Source: an uncultured Pelagibacteraceae bacterium
GTDB lineage: Bacteria; Pseudomonadota; Alphaproteobacteria; Pelagibacterales; Pelagibacteraceae
Reading direction: 5' to 3'
DNA: 64,000 nt
NCBI GenBank assembly: GCA_902547825.1
Contig: CACCPE010000001.1
Location: 1 to 64,000 of the forward strand
Of this stretch, positions 9,146-17,499 are shown one piece after another. Every line of letters begins with the position of its first letter. Positions within the stretch are counted from its first letter, which is position 1. The notes beneath the pieces were generated by a model that was not told the origin of the DNA, searched no databases, and saw only the letters and a list, made by a program, of their open reading frames with translations. Position numbers and translations under genes: made by a program.

Positions 9146-10405
9146 CTATACAGCAAGCTTGAAAGCAAAGTCTTTGCCAAGGCATTTACCTAGATAAACG
9201 CAAAACCTAGCACCCTCCGCACCATCAATTATTCTATGGTCATATGAGAGTGAAATAGGTAAAATTTTTCTTGAAACAAATTTATCTTTAACTTTTATTA
9301 ACCTATCAAAACTTTTTCCAACTCCAAGTATCGCTACTTCAGGAGGATTTATAATTGGGGTAAAGAAAGTTCCTCCAATGCCACCCAAGCTTGAAATCGT
9401 CATTGAACCGCCAAAAAATTCCTTCTTATCAATTTTCAAATCTCTGCAAAGTCTACTTGTTTTTCTTAAAGCGCTTCCTATTTCTTTGATACTCATTTGA
9501 TCAACATCTCTTATTTTAGGCACCATTAGACCATGAGGAGTATCTACTGCAAAACCAACGTGAAAATATTTTTTATAAATAATTTTGTCGTTAGCACTAT
9601 CAATTGAAGCATTAAAATTTGGAAATTTCTTCAAAGCACTGACAAGTGCTTTTGCTATAAAAGCAAGGGGTGTCACTTTTATTTTCTCACCAGTATAGTA
9701 ATCATATAATGATGATCTAAATTGCTCCATTTCTGTTATATCAACTTCATCATGCTGTGTTACATGGGGAATTTCAGTCCAAGATCTTACTAAGTGAGGA
9801 CCAGATAATCTTTTAACTCTTGGTATATCTTTTAGTTCGATTTCACCAAACTCTTCGTGTGGGTACTCTTCTTTATGAACTTTCTTTTCTATTTTCCCAC
9901 CGCTGACTGTAACCTGAGATCTTACAAAATTTTTTACATCTTCCTCGGAAACTCTACCACCTCTTTGAGAACCAGGTATTTCAACTACATTAGCACCTAA
10001 CTCTCTTGCAAATTTTCTAACTTTTGGACTAGCTGACTTACTACCTGATTGTGATGAAGGTGCTATAGGAATTATTTCTTTTGCTTTCTGAGGTTTGATC
10101 TCTTTTATTTCTTTCTTTTCTACTTTTTTTTGCTCACTGACTGCTTCTTTTTTTTCCTCAGTAGCACTCTCTGCATTCAGACTAAGAATTAAGTCTCCCT
10201 TGTTAACTTTATCGCCTACTTTAATATTTATTTTTTCAATAACTCCTTCGTGAGTGGAGGGTACCTCAACACTTGATTTGTCACTCTCCAATGTAATAAG
10301 AGAATCATTTTTTTTTATTTGTTGACCCTCTTTGACTAGAACTTCAATAATCTCTACATCCTTGAAGTCACCCATATCTGGAACTAAAATTTTTGTACTA
10401 GCCAT
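9146..10405 (-). CDS. aceF: Pyruvate dehydrogenase E2, dihydrolipoyllysine acetyltransferase
   Basis: One N-terminal lipoyl domain (ESDKSSVEVPS), E1/E3-binding segment (SPKVRKFARELG), catalytic domain ending LPISLSYDHRIIDGAEGARF; adjacent to aceE. Confidence 0.96.
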   Translation of the reverse strand: MASTKILVPDMGDFKDVEIIEVLVKEGQQIKKNDSLITLESDKSSVEVPSTHEGVIEKINIKVGDKVNKGDLILSLNAESATEEKKEAVSEQKKVEKKEIKEIKPQKAKEIIPIAPSSQSGSKSASPKVRKFARELGANVVEIPGSQRGGRVSEEDVKNFVRSQVTVSGGKIEKKVHKEEYPHEEFGEIELKDIPRVKRLSGPHLVRSWTEIPHVTQHDEVDITEMEQFRSSLYDYYTGEKIKVTPLAFIAKALVSALKKFPNFNASIDSANDKIIYKKYFHVGFAVDTPHGLMVPKIRDVDQMSIKEIGSALRKTSRLCRDLKIDKKEFFGGSMTISSLGGIGGTFFTPIINPPEVAILGVGKSFDRLIKVKDKFVSRKILPISLSYDHRIIDGAEGARFCVYLGKCLGKDFAFKLAV

Positions 10406-10407
10406 AT

Positions 10408-13400
10408 TTATAAATTAGATGGAAAATCTCTATCTTTATCAATCTGAAATTTTTTTATCGCTTTCTCCGCTTTTTTAGTTTCAATTAATTGTTCTTTTGC
10501 TAAGGCGCTTAAAGTATAAGCAACTATGTGTTCTTTATCTACTTCGAAAAATTTTCTTAGATTTTTTCTCGTGTCACTTCTTCCATAACCATCTGTACCT
10601 AAAGAGTAAAACGGTTTTTCAACATATGGTCTTATTTGATCAGAAAATGATCTTGTATAATCAGATGCAGCAACAATAGGACCATCTCTTTTTGATAAAC
10701 ATTTTTGCACATAAGATTTTTTTCTTTTTTCATCTGGATTAAGAAGATTCCATCTTTCTGTCTCCATTCCATCTCTTCTTAATTCATTAAAACTTGTAAC
10801 GCTCCAAACATCAGAGTCGATACCGTAATCTTTAGATAGAATTTCAGCAGCAGCAATTATTTCTCTTAAAATTGTTCCCGAACCTAAAAGCTGCACTTTA
10901 GTTTTATTCTTGTTATTGTTTTCTTTAAATAAATACATTCCCTTTAGAATTCCTTCATCGGAACCCTTTGGCTTTTCTGGGTGAGAGTAATTTTCATTCA
11001 TTGCAGTGATGTAGTAGAAAATATTTTCTTTTTTCTCATGCATTCTTTTTAGTCCATCTCTTAATATTACAGCCATTTCATAAGCAAACGTAGGATCATA
11101 ACTAATACAGTTAGGAATATTTGATGCAAGTAAATGACTATGACCATCTTGGTGTTGAAGGCCTTCACCTGCTAAAGTTGTTCTACCAGCGGTAGCTCCG
11201 ATTAAAAAACCTCTTGCTTGTGAGTCTCCAGCAGCCCAAGCCAAATCTCCAACTCTCTGAAAACCAAACATAGAGTAAAAGATATAAATCGGTATCATTT
11301 CTAAATCGTGATTTGTGTAAGATGTACCAGCTGCAATCCAAGATGACATTGCTCCTGACTCATTTATCCCTTCTTCTAATACTTGGCCACTTTTATCTTC
11401 CCTGTAAGAGCTTAATTGTTCAGAGTCTACAGGCTCATATTTTTGACCTTCATGAGCATATATTCCAATTTTTTGGAAAAAACCTTCCATCCCAAAAGTT
11501 CTTGCTTCATCTGGGATGATAGGAACTAATCTTGGTGATATATTTTTATCTCTTAATAATGCAGTTAGCATTCTAACTAATGCCATCGTAGTCGACATTT
11601 CTTTATCTCCTGTAGATTTCATAAAGTTATCGAAAATTTCCTTAGGAGGAGCTTTTATTTGTTTTGCGAATGAAGTTCTTTCTGGAATAAAACCGCCTAG
11701 CTTTATTCTTTGATCTTTTAGGTATTTAATTTCTTCAGAGTTTTCATCTGGTTTGTAATACTCAATATTTTTTACTTGTTTATCAGTAAGAGGCACACCG
11801 AAACGATCTCTATAATAAAGTAAATCCTCCTCATCTAATTTTTTTTGTTGGTGGGTTGTATTTATACTTTCACCAGATTTCCCCATACCGTAACCTTTGA
11901 TGGTTTTAGCAAGAATAACAGTTGGAGAACCAGTATGCTGCATTGCCGAATGGTAAGCTGCATAAACTTTATGAGGATCATGACCACCTCTATTTAATCT
12001 CCATATATCTTTGTCTGTCATTGTAGAGACCATTTCTTTTAATTCCGGATACTTACCAAAGAATTTCTCTCTTACATATAAACCATCCTTTGCTTTAAAG
12101 GCTTGGTACTCTCCATCGACACATTCATTCATTCTTTTTACAAGAAGGCCAGACTTATCTTTCATTAAAAGTTTATCCCAATAAGATCCCCAAATAACTT
12201 TGATCACATTCCACCCAGTCCCCCTAAAACTTCCTTCGAGCTCTTGAATAATTTTTCCATTACCTCTAACAGGTCCATCAAGTCTTTGAAGATTACAATT
12301 AATTACAAAGATCAAATTGTCTAATTTTTCTCTTGCAGCTAAACCAATTGCACCCATTGATTCGGGCTCATCCATTTCTCCATCTCCTAAGAATACCCAA
12401 ATTTTCCTTCCCTCATCTTTGACTAAACCTCTATTAATTAAATATTTTAGAAACCGCGCTTGATAAATTGCCATGATCGGACCAAGACCCATCGATACTG
12501 TTGGAAATTGCCAAAAGTCAGGCATCAACCACGGGTGAGGATAAGAAGAAAGTCCGTCTTTACCAACTTCTTGTCTAAACCCATCTAATTGTTTTGCAGT
12601 GAGCCTTCCTTCTAAGAATGCTCTTGCATACATACCTGGAGCCGAGTGACCTTGAAAATAAACTAAGTCTCCACCAAATTTATTATTTTTTGCTCTCCAA
12701 AAATGATTCATACCAACATCATACAATGTTGCTGCTGACGCAAAAGTTCCTATGTGTCCGCCAAGTTCAGAACTTTTTTTATTAGCTTTTACAACCATGG
12801 CAGCAGCATTCCATCTAATGATAGCTCTTAATTTTTTTTCAATATTTTGGTCACCTGGAGATTTAGCTTCTGCTTCTGGCGGGATAGTATTTATGTATGG
12901 CGTTGTTCTAGTATCAGGCAAAACTAAACCTGATTTATAAGCTTGATCTATAACTTTATTTAGTAAATAGCTTGCTCTTGGCGCTCCATCAGACTCGATT
13001 ACAGAATTTAACGACTCTATCCATTCATTTGTTTCAATTGGATCAATGTCATCTTTTGAGGCAGGTTCTGCAAAAACTTTTTTAACTTGTTTTACAGGAT
13101 TTAAGTTGCCATTAGATTTTGGTTGTTCTTTAACCACCTCCTCTTTCACAGCTTCTTTTTTTATTTCTTGTTTTGGCGAAGAAGCTGCTTGACCATTTTC
13201 AATGGTTGCTAATAAGCTTCCCTCTGATACTTTATCTCCTATTTTTACTTTTAAATCTTTGATTAGGCCTGCTGAAGGAGATGGAATTTCTACACTAGAT
13301 TTATCGCTCTCAATGGTAACTATAGGATCGTTTTTATTTATTTGATCACCAGGTTTGACTAAAATTTCTATTACTTCAACGTCTTTAAAATCACCTATAT

Positions 13401-13425
13401 CTGGAACTGAAATATTCTGAACCAT
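10408..13425 (-). CDS. aceE: Pyruvate dehydrogenase E1 (homodimeric type) with N-terminal lipoyl domain
   Basis: VPDIGDFKDVEVIEILVKPGDQ...ESDKSSVEIPSPSAG lipoyl domain, linker, then AceE core (IETNEWIESLNSVI...FGGDLVYFQGHSAPGMYARAFLEGRL...FLGDGEMDEPESMGAI). Start likely MVQNISVPD at 13425 rather than 13452. Confidence 0.95.
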   Translation of the reverse strand: MVQNISVPDIGDFKDVEVIEILVKPGDQINKNDPIVTIESDKSSVEIPSPSAGLIKDLKVKIGDKVSEGSLLATIENGQAASSPKQEIKKEAVKEEVVKEQPKSNGNLNPVKQVKKVFAEPASKDDIDPIETNEWIESLNSVIESDGAPRASYLLNKVIDQAYKSGLVLPDTRTTPYINTIPPEAEAKSPGDQNIEKKLRAIIRWNAAAMVVKANKKSSELGGHIGTFASAATLYDVGMNHFWRAKNNKFGGDLVYFQGHSAPGMYARAFLEGRLTAKQLDGFRQEVGKDGLSSYPHPWLMPDFWQFPTVSMGLGPIMAIYQARFLKYLINRGLVKDEGRKIWVFLGDGEMDEPESMGAIGLAAREKLDNLIFVINCNLQRLDGPVRGNGKIIQELEGSFRGTGWNVIKVIWGSYWDKLLMKDKSGLLVKRMNECVDGEYQAFKAKDGLYVREKFFGKYPELKEMVSTMTDKDIWRLNRGGHDPHKVYAAYHSAMQHTGSPTVILAKTIKGYGMGKSGESINTTHQQKKLDEEDLLYYRDRFGVPLTDKQVKNIEYYKPDENSEEIKYLKDQRIKLGGFIPERTSFAKQIKAPPKEIFDNFMKSTGDKEMSTTMALVRMLTALLRDKNISPRLVPIIPDEARTFGMEGFFQKIGIYAHEGQKYEPVDSEQLSSYREDKSGQVLEEGINESGAMSSWIAAGTSYTNHDLEMIPIYIFYSMFGFQRVGDLAWAAGDSQARGFLIGATAGRTTLAGEGLQHQDGHSHLLASNIPNCISYDPTFAYEMAVILRDGLKRMHEKKENIFYYITAMNENYSHPEKPKGSDEGILKGMYLFKENNNKNKTKVQLLGSGTILREIIAAAEILSKDYGIDSDVWSVTSFNELRRDGMETERWNLLNPDEKRKKSYVQKCLSKRDGPIVAASDYTRSFSDQIRPYVEKPFYSLGTDGYGRSDTRKNLRKFFEVDKEHIVAYTLSALAKEQLIETKKAEKAIKKFQIDKDRDFPSNL

Positions 13426-13484
13426 ATCTCTATTATAAACTGGTTGGAACATATAAAAAAGTTATTGAATAATAAACTAGAAAG

Positions 13485-13543
13485 AATAGCGCCTATTAGT
13501 TGAATAGTTCGATTTCTGACACATTTTTTGCCATTTTTTGTCA
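13485..13543. promoter_or_regulatory. Inverted repeats in the divergent aceE / acetoacetyl-CoA synthetase intergenic region
   Basis: AATAG-CGC-CTATT at 13485-13497 and TGACA-N17-TGTCA at 13517-13543, with CATTTTTTG/CCATTTTTTG direct repeats inside the second. Confidence 0.3.
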
Positions 13544-13565
13544 CCTCTGAGTGGTTCTATAAGCT

Positions 13566-13667
13566 ATGAAATGGCTAATTAATTTATTGTTTAAAAAGAG
13601 AGAAATAAGAAGCAATCAAGGTCGAATTGTTCAGAAATTTCTATTAAAAAAATATCTATTAAGATAA
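13566..13667 (+). CDS. Possible 33-aa basic small protein
   Basis: ATG..TAA ORF MKWLINLLFKKREIRSNQGRIVQKFLLKKYLLR in the aceE/acetoacetyl-CoA synthetase intergenic region; below track length cutoff; no clear RBS. Confidence 0.25.
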   Translation: MKWLINLLFKKREIRSNQGRIVQKFLLKKYLLR

Positions 13668-13692
13668 TTTTATAAGAGCTAAATTAGCTTTT

Positions 13693-15621
13693 ATGAATAA
13701 ACCACTTTGGCAACCTTCAGAAAAATTAAAAGAAAACTCTTTATTAAAAGATTTTTGTAAATTTATAAATTTTAAATCATCGAATAACTTTAAAGAAGTT
13801 TGGCAATGGTCAATTAATAACCCAAATGAATTTTGGTCAAAGTTTTGGGATTACTCGAAAATTATTGGAGATAAGGGTTCTGAAATAATTAAAAAAGATA
13901 AAGTATTTAACAAAACAAAATTTTTTTTAGATTCGAAATTGAACTACACAGAAAATATTCTCAAAAAAAAATCTGATAAATTAGCTATTAATTTTCTATC
14001 TGAAAAAGGTTTTGAAGAGAATATTACTTGGAATGAATTATATGAAAAAGTTTGTAAACTTTCATCTTATCTCAAAAAACAAAATCTTCGTAAAGGAGAT
14101 AGAGTTGCAGCGTATGTGCCTAACAAAATAGAGTCCATCATTTGTTTTTTAGCTTGTGCAAAAAATGGAATTATATGGTCTTCTTGTTCACCTGATTTTG
14201 GAGCTCAGGGAGTTATAGACAGGTTCAAACAGATAGAACCAAAAATTTTTATTACATGCGATTATTATTATTATAATGGAAAAAAAATAAATATTTTAGA
14301 TAAAGTCCAAGAAATTCTTAAACAAATACCATCAATTAAGAAAGTAATTGCATTTAATTATAATAAAAAAGAAAGAGAAAGTTTAAAGAATTTCATTAAT
14401 TTTGAAGAGACTTTAAATAACGACTTAGATGAAGATTTTGAAAGATTTGAATTCAATCATCCTATTTATATTCTTTTTTCAAGCGGTACTACAGGAAAAC
14501 CAAAATGTATTACTCATGGATCAGGAAATGTTTTAATTGAACATAATAAAGAGTTTATGCTTCATTGCGACATTAGAGAAAGCGAAAAATTATTTTACTA
14601 TACTACAACAGGTTGGATGATGTGGAACTGGTTAGTGGGTGGATTAGCGACTGGCTCATCAATTTTTCTTTTTGATGGAGCCCCAGTTTTTCCCAAGATA
14701 GATATTCTTCTTGAATATTGCCAAAATAAAAAAATTAATCTCTTTGGTGTAAGCGCAAAATATATAGATCACCTAAAGAATGAAAAGTATAAAAGCAAAA
14801 ATTTGGATTTAAGTTCTTTAAAAATTATTACCTCAACTGGGTCACCGTTAGCGGAGGAAAGCTTCAAATATGTATACGATAACATTAAGAAAGATGTCCA
14901 CCTCGCGTCTATTGCAGGAGGAACAGATTTAGTTGGATGCTTAGTACTTGGAAATCTTTTTTCAGATGTTCATAAAGGTGAAATTCAAGGGCAAAGTTTG
15001 GGTATCGACGTTGATGTTTTCACAGATGACGGAAAAAGTACCGTTGAAGGAGATAAAGGAGAGTTAGTTGTCAAAAAACCATTTCCTTCTATGCCAGTAA
15101 AGTTCTGGGGAGATGATGACGGTCAAAAATATCATAAAGCTTACTTCACTAGGTTCAAAAATATTTGGCACCATGGAGATTTTATTGAAAGAACTGATAA
15201 GAATGGATTTATAATGCGCGGTAGATCTGATGCCACATTAAATCCAGGAGGAGTAAGAATTGGAACCTCTGAAATTTACCAGCAAGTAGAAGATATAGAT
15301 TTCATCACTGAAGGATTGGTTGTAGGGCAAGACTTTGATGATGATGTAAGAATTATTTTATTTGTTACTACTAAAAATAACCAAGAAATAGACAATGAAA
15401 AAATTAAATTAATCAAATCTAAAATAAGAAAAAATTGCTCTCCTAAGCATGTGCCTGCAATAATAATCAAAGCTCCTGAGATACCAAGAACAAAAAGCGG
15501 GAAAATTGTGGAGTTAGCTGTAAGACAGATAATAAATGGTGAAAAAATTAATAATAAAGAGGCAATCGCTAATCCTGAGTCTCTTCAATTTTTTGAGAAA
15601 CTGCCGCAGTTAAAATTGTAG
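13693..15621 (+). CDS. Acetoacetyl-CoA synthetase (acetoacetate--CoA ligase)
   Basis: ANL superfamily motifs YILFSSGTTGKPKCITHGSG, TTTGWMMWNWLVGGLATGSS, GGTDLVGCLV, GRSDATLNPGGVRIGTSEIY, PRTKSGKIVELAVR; size and motifs match AACS. Confidence 0.93.
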   Translation: MNKPLWQPSEKLKENSLLKDFCKFINFKSSNNFKEVWQWSINNPNEFWSKFWDYSKIIGDKGSEIIKKDKVFNKTKFFLDSKLNYTENILKKKSDKLAINFLSEKGFEENITWNELYEKVCKLSSYLKKQNLRKGDRVAAYVPNKIESIICFLACAKNGIIWSSCSPDFGAQGVIDRFKQIEPKIFITCDYYYYNGKKINILDKVQEILKQIPSIKKVIAFNYNKKERESLKNFINFEETLNNDLDEDFERFEFNHPIYILFSSGTTGKPKCITHGSGNVLIEHNKEFMLHCDIRESEKLFYYTTTGWMMWNWLVGGLATGSSIFLFDGAPVFPKIDILLEYCQNKKINLFGVSAKYIDHLKNEKYKSKNLDLSSLKIITSTGSPLAEESFKYVYDNIKKDVHLASIAGGTDLVGCLVLGNLFSDVHKGEIQGQSLGIDVDVFTDDGKSTVEGDKGELVVKKPFPSMPVKFWGDDDGQKYHKAYFTRFKNIWHHGDFIERTDKNGFIMRGRSDATLNPGGVRIGTSEIYQQVEDIDFITEGLVVGQDFDDDVRIILFVTTKNNQEIDNEKIKLIKSKIRKNCSPKHVPAIIIKAPEIPRTKSGKIVELAVRQIINGEKINNKEAIANPESLQFFEKLPQLKL

Positions 15622-15674
15622 CGCGTCAGTTTTAAGAGTCATCTTTGGTTTAGAAATTGTTATTATATTAACTA

Positions 15675-15719
15675 GTCTTGACTTTAGTCCCTAAGTTTTA
15701 GTCCATCTAAAGTCAAGAC
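15675..15719. repeat. Perfect 13-bp inverted repeat with 19-nt loop between convergent genes; candidate bidirectional terminator or structured RNA
   Basis: GTCTTGACTTTAG (15675-15687) and CTAAAGTCAAGAC (15707-15719). TTTAGTCC occurs twice (15683-15690, 15697-15704). No T-tract on either side. Confidence 0.7.
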
Positions 15720-15722
15720 CAA

Positions 15723-16616
15723 TTAAAAGTAGTTTGCACAATTTTTGTGTAACATTGAGTGAAGCTCAATAAGTTTTTCAAAGCTTTTATTGTAACCACC
15801 ACCAAGCACACCACATAAAGGAATTTTTTTTGAATAAAAATTTTCAATAACTATTTGATCTCTTTTATTGATACCATTGTCTGAAATTTTAAGTTTACCC
15901 AATCTATCTTCATAATGAATATCAACTCCTGCAACATAGAATACAAAATCATAAGAGTTGTTATTTAGCTCATTTAGATTTTTATTTAAAATATTTAAGT
16001 ATTCATTATCTTCCATATTATCGCGAAGCTCTATATCTATATCGCTTTTAGATTTCTTTGCAGGGTAATTCGAAGCACAATGCATACTAAAAGTTAAAAC
16101 ATCTTTATCTTTTTGAAATATTTCAGAATTTCCATTACCTTGATGTACATCTAAATCTAATATCAGGATTTTTTTTGCATATCCTTTATTTTTTAAATAA
16201 TTAGCTGCAACAGCAGTATCATTAAAGACACAGTATCCTGCCCCGTAATCAAACGTAGCATGATGACTGCCCCCAGCAGTATTACAAGCAAGCTTTGAAT
16301 CTAAAGCAAGTTTGCTAGCTAGCACTGTACCTCCAGTAGCCACAAAAGATCTTCTCACAACACTATCATTAATTGGAAAACCAATTTTTTTTTGAGCTTT
16401 AACATCAAGTGTCTTATTTTTAATATCATTTATATACTTTAAGGAGTGTGAAGTTTTCATTGTTTCAATTGAGCATTCCCTAGGTATATGAAACTTTTTA
16501 ACAACTCCTTGATTTATAAGGTGCTCTGCTAGTGCGCCAAATTTTTTAATGGGAAACTTGTTATCATCATTTATTTTCGCAACATAATCTGGATGATTTA
16601 TTACAGGCAATTCCAT
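15723..16616 (-). CDS. Histone deacetylase/acetoin utilisation (HDAC-like) family protein
   Basis: GGSHHATFDYGAGYCVFNDTAVAA, ILDLDVHQGNGNSEIF and VFYVAGVDIHYEDRLG are class II-like bacterial HDAC family motifs. Confidence 0.92.
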   Translation of the reverse strand: MELPVINHPDYVAKINDDNKFPIKKFGALAEHLINQGVVKKFHIPRECSIETMKTSHSLKYINDIKNKTLDVKAQKKIGFPINDSVVRRSFVATGGTVLASKLALDSKLACNTAGGSHHATFDYGAGYCVFNDTAVAANYLKNKGYAKKILILDLDVHQGNGNSEIFQKDKDVLTFSMHCASNYPAKKSKSDIDIELRDNMEDNEYLNILNKNLNELNNNSYDFVFYVAGVDIHYEDRLGKLKISDNGINKRDQIVIENFYSKKIPLCGVLGGGYNKSFEKLIELHSMLHKNCANYF

Positions 16617-16660
16617 AATTATAACCTATACTGTAATATTATATTTTTTAAAGAGGTCAA

Positions 16661-17206
16661 ATGATAAAAAAATTTAGATGGAAATGTAGAGTTTTGCTAA
16701 TCAAAACTCCTGACTACAAAAACTTGAAGTATAAAACAGCAAAAAAACTTTACCAAAAGGATATTAAGCATTTCCATAAAAGGGTTATCAAATTAGTTAT
16801 TAAGAAAATTGGTAAAAACTTTTTAGTTGAGCTATTTGGTTTTGATGGTGCAAAAAAACAAACATTTAAAAATTTTGATAGTCAAAAAATTTTTAAGATA
16901 ATTGATCAAATGCCAATGTCTAAAATTCTTAAAGATAAAAGGATTAAACCATTAAATTTATCTTTATTTTCTGATTATAATCCTAAAACAACCACCTATG
17001 GTTTAGGGTTTAAGGATAAAGCAAAAGCTTTATACACTATTAAAGCTATAAAAAATAGAGATCTAAAATATCAAATTAATGTCGTAGCGACGATGTTAGG
17101 TAGAGCGAAAAAACACCCGTACAAAACTAAAAACATGAAAGATGCGATAAAAGTTTTCAGTTTATGGATGAAAAACTACAAAAAAAATAGGACGACTAAA
17201 TTTTAA
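16661..17206 (+). CDS. Hypothetical protein; DUF4174-like N-terminal half, conserved-looking C-terminal helical half
   Basis: RVLLIKTPDYKNLKYKTAKKLYQ...VELFGFDGAKKQTFKNFDSQKIFKIIDQMPMSK resembles DUF4174 (DG.K...IDxMPMR). C-terminal YGLGFKDKAKALYTIKAIKNRDLKYQINVVATMLGRAKKHP is a separate module. Confidence 0.7.
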   Translation: MIKKFRWKCRVLLIKTPDYKNLKYKTAKKLYQKDIKHFHKRVIKLVIKKIGKNFLVELFGFDGAKKQTFKNFDSQKIFKIIDQMPMSKILKDKRIKPLNLSLFSDYNPKTTTYGLGFKDKAKALYTIKAIKNRDLKYQINVVATMLGRAKKHPYKTKNMKDAIKVFSLWMKNYKKNRTTKF

Positions 17207-17379
17207 GCAGTTTGTTCAAGGCATACATCTTTAATAATAGGAACTGATGAGCAATCTAAACATTTGTTCTCTTTTACTAAACAGCCTTCGCCTACAATCT
17301 TGATATCAACAACCCTATCACATTGCGAGCAAGTTACAGGAATTGTTAAACCACATTTTTTACAGCTATAAGTTTTCAT
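17203..17379 (-). CDS. 58-aa small zinc-ribbon-like protein (not in supplied ORF track)
   Basis: ATG at 17379, TAA at 17205-17203: MKTYSCKKCGLTIPVTCSQCDRVVDIKIVGEGCLVKENKCLDCSSVPIIKDVCLEQTA, with CxxC motifs CKKC, CSQC and CLDC. Confidence 0.75.
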   Translation of the reverse strand: MKTYSCKKCGLTIPVTCSQCDRVVDIKIVGEGCLVKENKCLDCSSVPIIKDVCLEQTA

Positions 17380-17424
17380 AACTTAAGCCTAAATAATGTA
17401 TATTTTATTTCAACTTTTATATTT

Positions 17425-17443
17425 AATATTGGTAATCATTATC
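17425..17443. promoter_or_regulatory. Fur-box-like site 1
   Basis: AATATTGGTAATCATTATC, 16/19 identical to GATAATGATAATCATTATC (counted by eye). Confidence 0.6.
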
Positions 17444-17466
17444 ACTAAAAATTAAGGGAAAAGACT

Positions 17467-17485
17467 TTTAATGATAATCATTAGC
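17467..17485. promoter_or_regulatory. Fur-box-like site 2
   Basis: TTTAATGATAATCATTAGC, 16/19 identical to GATAATGATAATCATTATC; core AATGATAATCATT. Confidence 0.6.
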
Positions 17486-17499
17486 AAAGATAAATAAGA

